DNA of 56,175 nt from Pseudomonadota bacterium (GTDB lineage: Bacteria > Cyanobacteriota > Vampirovibrionia > Obscuribacterales > Obscuribacteraceae), in NCBI GenBank assembly GCA_021324135.1, contig JAJPJO010000331.1, positions 1-56,175 of the forward strand, read 5' to 3'. Shown here in pieces: positions 1-6,242 of this stretch. Within the stretch, counting starts at the first letter, position 1, and the number at the start of each line of letters is the position of its first letter. A program made the translations under genes and the position numbers. Under the pieces are notes generated by a model, which was given only the letters and a program-made list of their open reading frames with translations, did not search any database and had not been told where the DNA came from.

Positions 1-2421
1 GGAAGAAACGACGGACTCGGAAGGACCGATGGACTCGGAAGAACCGATGGACTCGGAAGAACCGATGGGCTCGGAAGAACCGATGGACTCGGAAGAATCG
101 ATGGACTCGGAAGAACCGATGGACTCGGAAGAACCGATGGGCTCGGAAGGACCGATGGACCTGGAAGAACCGATGGACCCGGAAGAACCGATGGACTGGG
201 CAGAACGGAGCTTGGCACACAGCCGACGACAACGAAGCCTGATCTTTCAAGCATACCTACTACAGCCACCAGACTCGATACCACCCCGAGAATTGGTCCC
301 GACGGTAGGCCTATTGAAGCAATCAAGCCGACAGATGGGCGAACCACATCACCGACGACCGCAAGACCGGTTGATCCGGTCATCGCGTTCGAACAGGCAA
401 CGCAACGCGTTCGCCAACTGGCTGAAGGAAGGCTGCTTACAGACCCGCTCAGAATTGATCCATTGACCGGTAAACCTGTTGGCGATACAGCGACATCCGG
501 ACCGCCTCGACCAATCAATGGCACCACCCCTGATGGCATTCGATCTGCCACCAATCCTGATGGCAAGCCGGTTGTTTCAAAAGCCACTGAAATGGGTCCC
601 AATATCAGACCGGGAGACACCAATATCAGACCCGGAGAAACAGGAATTAAACCGGCTGAGCTCGGCACTCGACCGATTGAGCCAACCTCTCTGATCAACA
701 ATGGGAATAAGACCGCGGAGCCGGCGGGCAAGTCGGTAGAACCTGTAATCAAATCTGCGGACATCGGTGTGAAGCCCGGCGATATAGCTGTGAAGCCGAC
801 CGATATGACCGTTAAGTTAGCGGACACTAACTCCAAGCCCGATACAAGTGTTAAGCCTGCCGACTCCAAGGTGGAATCCGGAATCAAGGTCACCGAATCT
901 GGTGGCAAGCTCGGCGAATTGGCCGGCAAGCAGACCGAAATTAGCGGCGCCAAAGTGGCAGATGGAAAGCTGGCCAACAACCAGACCACTATCAAGGTAC
1001 CTGGCGATGTCGGCACGGCAGCAAATGGAGTTAGATCTCCGTTGCAGGGCACAATCCGCATAGCCGATCTGCAGCCCGGCAAAGAAATCGGCCGCACGCA
1101 AGAGGTTGCCGGACCATCAGCGCTTACTCCAGGCGGCTTGAGAGTTCAAGGCTGGCGCGGTTCGGCACTTGATGGTCGCGTACAAACTGTCAGAGGCGAT
1201 GGTCGAGTTGTTGGGCAGAACCGCTACATCACCGGACTCGAACTTGCCTTGATCATGTCAATTGCCGGTTTAGCTAGAGTGCGTGGAAATCAAGCCGCCC
1301 GCCTTGATGGACGGATCTGGGCAATCGGCAAAGACGGCGGCAAGCCGGTCATATTCGTCGACGGTCGTCGAAGCCCGTTCCTTATCGGCAGGAACTTCGG
1401 AACAGGACGAAATGGAGAAATGGGTTTATCCGGACGAACCTTCCGTGTACTCACCGATGGACGTTCCGGAAGACTCTCCACCCTGACGATGAAAACCTCC
1501 GACATGACGTCCCGCCTGGCATCGCAAACTAACAATCCGCTGCGTCTCAACATGCAAATGCTTGGACGCCTCGGCAATTACTTCCAGCAGCGGCCGGGCA
1601 TGACTCCTGATTTCTATGGCTTGCGCGGTAGACCGGCTGGAAGCATGGGACTGGCATTTGTCATGGCAGCCGGCATGACTCGATCGCCTCTCATGAACGG
1701 CATGGATAGCCAGGATGGCAACAACTCACTGCTCGGTCCCGCCGACAGAATTCGCATGCAGATGATGCAATCCGGATTGCTCCTCGGACCGTTAGGCAGG
1801 CTGAACCTCGATGGTAGCGCATCCGGTGCCCAGGCGGAACAACGCGCTCGCATGCGTGAGGATCAAGAAGACGAAGATTTGAACCACATGCTGCTCGACA
1901 GTTATGAAGAATTCATGGCGAGACTCGATGCCTACGCCAAGAAGAAGGATGAAGACGATGAAAGCGAGATCGATCCCGGCATTCGTCGCTTGAATGATGC
2001 GCTGACGATGCTGTTCAGGGAAGAAGAAGAGGAGCTGGAATCCGCTGAAGATGTCGACGAAGACGACACCACAAATAGTGGCACAACCCTGGGACCTGTT
2101 CTCCGCAGACCGAAAGTTACAGTGCAGATGGGACAGACGTTGGATGGAATAGCTGAGAAGCTGTTCGGCAATGCCGACCTCGGCTGGCTCATCGCAGATC
2201 TGAACGAGAAAGTCAGCCGCCAGACTTACATGGATGGTAAGCGAATAGTTGAAATCCACAGCAGGCAAGAACTCGAATTACCTGTCTGGCAGGACATCGA
2301 AAAGTTCAATCGCGACCGCAAAGAAGGGCAAGATGCAGAGCACCTGGTGACGATCATAGTCGAACGTAAAATCGATCGTGAAGCGGTCGATGCCGTTCTG
2401 CGCAAAGTCGTCGGCTGCTAG
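1..2421 (+). CDS. Low-complexity repeat protein with C-terminal LysM-like domain (5'-truncated)
   Basis: The reading frame is open from base 1, so the gene starts outside the window. The frame beginning at base 1 runs unbroken into the long frame that ends at the TAG at 2419-2421, giving at least 806 residues. It opens with eleven DGLGRT-type hexapeptides, followed by a Pro/Thr/Lys/Asp-rich segment with recurring KPxD and KxxD units at about bases 600-1000, then a Gly/Arg-rich part with DGR motifs. An acidic segment lies at about 1850-2090. The last 100 residues look like a LysM fold (VQMGQTLDGIAEKLFGNADL, then a Gly and an ELPVW end), which suggests a cell-wall or glycan contact. The TTG at 463 is an internal codon, not a convincing start. 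Function is unknown; a large surface or envelope-associated protein is an inference. Confidence 0.7.
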   Translation, partial: GRNDGLGRTDGLGRTDGLGRTDGLGRTDGLGRIDGLGRTDGLGRTDGLGRTDGPGRTDGPGRTDGLGRTELGTQPTTTKPDLSSIPTTATRLDTTPRIGPDGRPIEAIKPTDGRTTSPTTARPVDPVIAFEQATQRVRQLAEGRLLTDPLRIDPLTGKPVGDTATSGPPRPINGTTPDGIRSATNPDGKPVVSKATEMGPNIRPGDTNIRPGETGIKPAELGTRPIEPTSLINNGNKTAEPAGKSVEPVIKSADIGVKPGDIAVKPTDMTVKLADTNSKPDTSVKPADSKVESGIKVTESGGKLGELAGKQTEISGAKVADGKLANNQTTIKVPGDVGTAANGVRSPLQGTIRIADLQPGKEIGRTQEVAGPSALTPGGLRVQGWRGSALDGRVQTVRGDGRVVGQNRYITGLELALIMSIAGLARVRGNQAARLDGRIWAIGKDGGKPVIFVDGRRSPFLIGRNFGTGRNGEMGLSGRTFRVLTDGRSGRLSTLTMKTSDMTSRLASQTNNPLRLNMQMLGRLGNYFQQRPGMTPDFYGLRGRPAGSMGLAFVMAAGMTRSPLMNGMDSQDGNNSLLGPADRIRMQMMQSGLLLGPLGRLNLDGSASGAQAEQRARMREDQEDEDLNHMLLDSYEEFMARLDAYAKKKDEDDESEIDPGIRRLNDALTMLFREEEEELESAEDVDEDDTTNSGTTLGPVLRRPKVTVQMGQTLDGIAEKLFGNADLGWLIADLNEKVSRQTYMDGKRIVEIHSRQELELPVWQDIEKFNRDRKEGQDAEHLVTIIVERKIDREAVDAVLRKVVGC
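10..207 (+). repeat. Eleven tandem copies of an 18-bp coding repeat
   Basis: The unit gatggactcggaagaacc and close variants repeat head to tail at 10-27, 28-45 and so on to 190-207, and the repeat continues past the left edge, because bases 1-9 look like the end of another unit. In the frame of the downstream protein each unit encodes D-G-L/P-G-R-T/I. A second frame also reads through (MDSEEP units) but stops at 466. Confidence 0.9.
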
Positions 2422-2475
2422 TAATGATGTGGCGCACTGCGCCTGCCTGAAATTTGCCAGACAGATGAAGCTGCC

Positions 2476-3225
2476 TCAGGGTTGTTTTTTGAACTGAAAC
2501 TGTTTAGCCAGCCAGCCGTCCAGCTCCCCATCGAGGTCGCTGATGTCCTCGGGCGCGACTATGCCAAGACGAAATGCTTCCAGAACGATTCGCACGCGGG
2601 TATTGTAAACTTCCATCCCCGCCGTTTCTTTCAAATGCGCATCGGTGCCCTTGACTAACTTCATCGACAGAGCGAAGATGCGATTCTGCGCTCCTCGAAC
2701 ACTGATGTGGTGCCGCATGGCGATAGCGCGGTCTGTCAAACCGAGCACCAGATCGATCAGGATCTCATACTCACTTTCATTGATATCTCCCCAGGTTTTC
2801 TCAATCGTTTTCTGCACGCCGCGCACGATCGGGTCGATATAAGGATTGTCGTGAACCAGGACTGATTCAAATGCATACTTCAGTCTGTCATCGCTCTCGC
2901 TCTTCAAGGCATAGCCATGAATTGCATTATCAGGCACAATCTTTCCCAGCTCGCGCACAAATGACTCGCGATGAAATTGCGACCAGAACAAAATTTTCGT
3001 TTCCGGAGCCTGCGACCAGATCTCCTTCGCCGCTTTGATGCCGTTTAGATCCGGCATGACGATGTCCATGACGATCATGTCGGGATGCAAATTGGGAAAC
3101 AGGCTCAAGCATTCTTTTCCCGACGCTGCTTCGTTTATTTTCACATCGGGATCGACGGTGCGGAGCAACTCGCCGGCATGTTTTCTCAGAGCTGGTAAAT
3201 CATCGACGATTAGTACGTTATACAT
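2476..3225 (-). CDS. NarL/FixJ-type two-component response regulator
   Basis: A 249-residue protein. Residues 1-120 form a receiver domain, with the acidic pair at D8/D9, the phosphoacceptor D54 in IVMDIVMPD and the conserved lysine in YALKSES. The C-terminal part, about residues 145-215, has a LuxR-type helix-turn-helix (LTDRAIAMRHHISVRGAQNR). It should bind DNA when phosphorylated by a sensor kinase, but no histidine kinase gene is adjacent, so it is an orphan in this window. The gene converges with the upstream low-complexity protein gene and is separated by a gene-free stretch from the operon starting at 3591. Targets cannot be told from the sequence. Confidence 0.85.
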   Translation of the reverse strand: MYNVLIVDDLPALRKHAGELLRTVDPDVKINEAASGKECLSLFPNLHPDMIVMDIVMPDLNGIKAAKEIWSQAPETKILFWSQFHRESFVRELGKIVPDNAIHGYALKSESDDRLKYAFESVLVHDNPYIDPIVRGVQKTIEKTWGDINESEYEILIDLVLGLTDRAIAMRHHISVRGAQNRIFALSMKLVKGTDAHLKETAGMEVYNTRVRIVLEAFRLGIVAPEDISDLDGELDGWLAKQFQFKKQP

Positions 3226-3281
3226 ATATATTCAGCTGGTGCCTCGGGAGCCATTCTTCTAAAAAACTCCCCAATTGTCAA

Positions 3282-3306
3282 CACAACTGGCTTGAGACCA
3301 GTTGTG
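3282..3306. other. Perfect 9-bp inverted repeat
   Basis: CACAACTGG (3282-3290) and CCAGTTGTG (3298-3306) flank a 7-nt loop. The hairpin lies 57 nt upstream of the response regulator start on the minus strand. No T-run follows on either strand, so it is not a classic terminator; an operator or a leader hairpin are both possible. Confidence 0.5.
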
Positions 3307-3360
3307 CTGAGGGCCGGGGAATTGTTAGGGTTTCTTGGGCTCGCTGATCCTTTGTGATGT

Positions 3361-3471
3361 TGCTTGCAACGACCTCGGGGACACGGTTTGAAGGAGGGTT
3401 ATGGCTTCGGCTGTGCTCTTCGGATTGGTTTCTTCGCAACCGTGTCCCCTGGTCGGCACCCTATGCAAGCA
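3361..3471. ncRNA. Candidate structured RNA: long nested hairpin
   Basis: This part of the gene-free stretch 3226-3590 folds into one long hairpin. The arms are TGCTTGCA (3361-3368) with TGCAAGCA (3464-3471), GACC (3371-3374) with GGTC (3451-3454), a perfect 12-bp stem GGGGACACGGTT (3377-3388) with AACCGTGTCCCC (3438-3449), and GAAG (3390-3393) with CTTC (3432-3435). It may be a separate RNA or the leader of the 3591 operon. The overall rod shape recalls 6S RNA, but no conserved bubble could be confirmed. Which strand is transcribed is not known. Confidence 0.4.
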
Positions 3472-3590
3472 TGATATCCAAGCGCTGCAGTTCTCAACAG
3501 GTGCCTTCACGAACGTTCTCTTGCGTAAAAACGCAAATTTCGAAAGAATGCTCAAATGTGCCTGCATGAGATGGTGGTTGAGGAGGGGCG

Positions 3591-4523
3591 GTGAAAGTGA
3601 AGCAACGCTGTTATGTGCTCGGAGCCGGCGGCATCGGTATGTTTCTCGCCTATGTGCTTGGCAAATCCCATGACGTCGCGCTCTTAGCCAGACCTCAAAG
3701 CGTCGAGGCGCTGAAAAAAAAGCCGCTCAAGATCAGCGGCTTGATTGATGATTTTCGTGAGATCGATGCGAAGCTGCTGAATGGCTCGGACTCATTTGCT
3801 GAAAACGATATTCTATTCATCGCTACAAAAGCAACCGATGTCGAACCACTGTTGTCGAGCTTGCAGTCGAGACTGGCGGCGGGCTGCACGGTCGTGCTCT
3901 GCCAAAACGGCATCGGAATTTTTGATTTGGGTCGTTCGATCTTACAGGCGCAGAATGTGCTGAGATTGAATTGCTGGCTCGGGGTAAGACGCCTTTCGCC
4001 ACATGAGATAAATCTCGCCGGAGTATACAAGTTCGACCTCTCAGGTGATTCATCTGCCCAGAAGGCGATCGAACAAGTGCGCGGGCTTTTTAATGATACC
4101 GGATATAGTATCACTTATTCGCACGATCCGCGCCTCGCCGAATGGCAAAAAGCGCTTTGGAATATTGCCGTCAATGGCTTATGCTCCATAGTCAATGAGA
4201 AGAATGGCGCCATTTTGGATTCGCCTGAGTTGCGGCATATCGCCAATCAGCTCTTGAGCGAAGCGCAGCAGGTGGCTTTGCAAAGCGGCATTCCCCTGAG
4301 CCAAGAGGACCTGGATAAAGTCTTCCAATCGCTCGAGAAAACCAGAGGCAATATCAACGCCACGCTGCAGGATTTGCGCGCCGGCAGGCATCCGGAATTG
4401 GATTTTCTCAATGGCGCCGTCATAAAACAAGCCCGGCAAAATGATCAAAATGCGCCGGTTAATGAGACAATCATGAGTTTAGTGACCTATTTAGAGAAGA
4501 CAGGAGCGCGAAGGCAGACATGA
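3591..4523 (+). CDS. Ketopantoate reductase-like (PanE/ApbA family) oxidoreductase
   Basis: A 310-residue protein of usual family length. It has an N-terminal Rossmann fold with the dinucleotide motif GAGGIG at residues 11-16 and a C-terminal helical domain containing EWQKALWNIAVNGLCSI, the part that holds the catalytic lysine in 2-dehydropantoate 2-reductases. The GTG at 3591 sits 4 nt after AGGAGG; the GTG at 3597, 10 nt after it, is an equally plausible start. The gene is first in a four-gene operon, overlapping the next gene by 4 nt. Because its neighbours are an AllA-type lyase and a ring-opening amidohydrolase rather than panB or panC, I infer that it reduces a 2-oxo acid or semialdehyde from that pathway, though housekeeping pantothenate synthesis cannot be excluded. 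Confidence 0.8.
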   Translation: MKVKQRCYVLGAGGIGMFLAYVLGKSHDVALLARPQSVEALKKKPLKISGLIDDFREIDAKLLNGSDSFAENDILFIATKATDVEPLLSSLQSRLAAGCTVVLCQNGIGIFDLGRSILQAQNVLRLNCWLGVRRLSPHEINLAGVYKFDLSGDSSAQKAIEQVRGLFNDTGYSITYSHDPRLAEWQKALWNIAVNGLCSIVNEKNGAILDSPELRHIANQLLSEAQQVALQSGIPLSQEDLDKVFQSLEKTRGNINATLQDLRAGRHPELDFLNGAVIKQARQNDQNAPVNETIMSLVTYLEKTGARRQT

Positions 4524-5089
4524 AAGAAACTGTTGAAGTAGTCGAGGCCCCGATTGTCGAAGCAACGAGAGAAAACGTTTCCGAGTATGGATTGTTCATC
4601 GGCACTGACGTTCCCAATGCCGGGCTGAGCATCCCCTTCTACAAGGGCTCGGTTCAGGAGGGGCACAACCTTCCCTTCGAGTGCACGGGCAGCGCTGTGA
4701 TTCGAACCGCGAGAATCAGCAAGCGCGATCCTGAGGTCTACTGGCTCGAACGCCATATGAACATGACCCAGCTTTTCATCGGACTGGGCGACCAGCCATT
4801 CGCTATGGTGCTGGGCAAGCCCAATCACGCTCAAGGCGCCAAGGCTCCCGACCTCGCCCAGGTGAAGTGCTTCATCTTCCCGGCTGGTCACGGTATCATG
4901 CTGCACAAAGGCACCTGGCATGACTTCCCGCTTTGCGTCAAAGATCCGGTCACGGTGTTGACGGCCAACTCGCCTGAGGTGGTCGATGCACTAGCCAGCA
5001 TGGCCTCCGCCAGCGAGATGGATCATGGCGACGTCTACAAGATTGAAATCAAAAAGCACACCGGCAAAATTTTGAAGGCTAAAATCTAA
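4520..5089 (+). CDS. AllA-type ureidoglycolate lyase family protein
   Basis: A 189-residue cupin-like protein of the AllA family, which splits ureidoglycolate to glyoxylate and urea. Recognisable blocks are LERHMNMTQLFIGLG, typical of the family's ERH-S/T-QxF stretch, and MLHKGTWHDFP near residue 135, matching the xHxGxWHxP block that holds the active-site histidines. It is translationally coupled to the gene before it (4-nt overlap) and abuts the ring-opening amidohydrolase gene. No other purine-degradation genes (allantoinase, allantoicase, uricase) lie nearby, so its substrate may be a ureido acid other than ureidoglycolate. Confidence 0.78.
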   Translation: MKETVEVVEAPIVEATRENVSEYGLFIGTDVPNAGLSIPFYKGSVQEGHNLPFECTGSAVIRTARISKRDPEVYWLERHMNMTQLFIGLGDQPFAMVLGKPNHAQGAKAPDLAQVKCFIFPAGHGIMLHKGTWHDFPLCVKDPVTVLTANSPEVVDALASMASASEMDHGDVYKIEIKKHTGKILKAKI

Positions 5090-6232
5090 TTGGAAGGAAA
5101 AACGGCACAAGCAGCCCGAGATACGAAAGTGCAGATCAAGGCGTTCAAAATTCTGACGTCCAGCCCTTCAGACACAAGCGGCATCGAGCGGTTGTTCGCT
5201 GAAAATCTAATCGATCCCTTCGAGGTGATTTGCATTATTGGGAAAACGGAAGGGAACGGCGGTCGCAACGACTTCACCCGCGACCTGTCCATGCTTGCCT
5301 TCGAAGATTTGTTCTCGAGCAAGCTCGGCATCAGTCGGCATGAGGTAACCGAGCGCATCATTTTCTCGCTCTCTGGTGGCTGCGAGGGTGTTGTCAGCCC
5401 TCATATCGTCGTTTTCGCACGCTCCGGCCGGATGATGGCTGAGGCAGGAGCGGAGAAAAGACTGATCGTGGGAACCGGCTTCACGCGCGAGTTTCGACCG
5501 GAGGAAATCGGCCGCATCGCACAAGTCGAGGAAACCGCCGCAGTGATCAAGCAAGTGGTGCAAGAGTTGAAAGTCGATTCGATGAAAGATGTGCACCTGA
5601 TCCAGATGAAAGGCGCCATACCGAAGTTCTCATATGAGGAGGGTGTGGCGGCTTCAAAATCCGGCAAGCCGCTGCGCTCCGATATGGTCTATTCGCGCGG
5701 CGCCTCGGCTCTGGGGGCGGCGGTGGCGCTGGGGGAGATCGACGTCAAGGATATAAATGATGATTCGATTTGCTCCGATTGGAGCAAGTTCTCGTCGACC
5801 GCCTCTTGCTCTGCCAAGCCCGGGCTTAAGCGCACCGAGATAATGGTCATGGCCAATAGCCGCTTTGCCGGCGGGGATCTGGTGATCAATAGCGGCGTGG
5901 TAAACGACATGATTGATGTGAATTCAATCAGAGGCGTTCTTGAAGGGTTGGGATTCACCATATCTGGTGGGCAGCTCAGCGCCGAGCAATCGCAGCGATT
6001 GGTCGGCATATTTGCTAAATCCGAAGCCGATCCGCGCGGCACTATAAGGGGTAAACGGCATACAATGCTGACTGACGACGACATAGATGATACGCGCTAT
6101 TCTCGTTGCGTTCTCTCCTCGGTTATTTCCAGCATCACAGGCGATACCGCGCTCTATGTCAGCACTCGCTCGGAGCACCACGGTCCGCTCGGCGGCGGGA
6201 CACTGGCAATCATAGCAAGAGCACATTCGTGA
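5090..6232 (+). CDS. Ring-opening amidohydrolase (cyanuric acid hydrolase/barbiturase family)
   Basis: A 380-residue protein matching the full family length. The family is built of three similar subdomains, each giving a Ser-Lys pair, and all three are visible: the lysines in IGKTEGNG, IQMKGAI and FAKSEADPRG, and the serines in SLSGGCEGVVSPH, YSRGASALGAAVALGEI and VSTRSEHHGPLGGG. Known members hydrolyse the ring of cyanuric acid to carboxybiuret or of barbiturate to ureidomalonate; I cannot tell the two apart from motifs alone. The start is taken as TTG directly after the stop of the preceding gene; the GTG at 5129 is an alternative that keeps the core. This is the diagnostic gene of the operon. 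The family is patchy across bacteria, which makes transfer possible, but base composition here is like the neighbours. Confidence 0.88.
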   Translation: MEGKTAQAARDTKVQIKAFKILTSSPSDTSGIERLFAENLIDPFEVICIIGKTEGNGGRNDFTRDLSMLAFEDLFSSKLGISRHEVTERIIFSLSGGCEGVVSPHIVVFARSGRMMAEAGAEKRLIVGTGFTREFRPEEIGRIAQVEETAAVIKQVVQELKVDSMKDVHLIQMKGAIPKFSYEEGVAASKSGKPLRSDMVYSRGASALGAAVALGEIDVKDINDDSICSDWSKFSSTASCSAKPGLKRTEIMVMANSRFAGGDLVINSGVVNDMIDVNSIRGVLEGLGFTISGGQLSAEQSQRLVGIFAKSEADPRGTIRGKRHTMLTDDDIDDTRYSRCVLSSVISSITGDTALYVSTRSEHHGPLGGGTLAIIARAHS

Positions 6233-6242
6233 GGATCAAGAG

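Noticed and set aside
29-466. Separate gene encoding MDSEEP repeats
   Set aside because: It lies in a different frame from the long protein that is open through the same bases, ends just where that frame continues, and its non-repeat part has no protein-like pattern.
3361-3471. Identification as 6S, SRP or RNase P RNA
   Set aside because: The general rod shape fits 6S, but no conserved central bubble or other family motif could be seen, so it is left unassigned.
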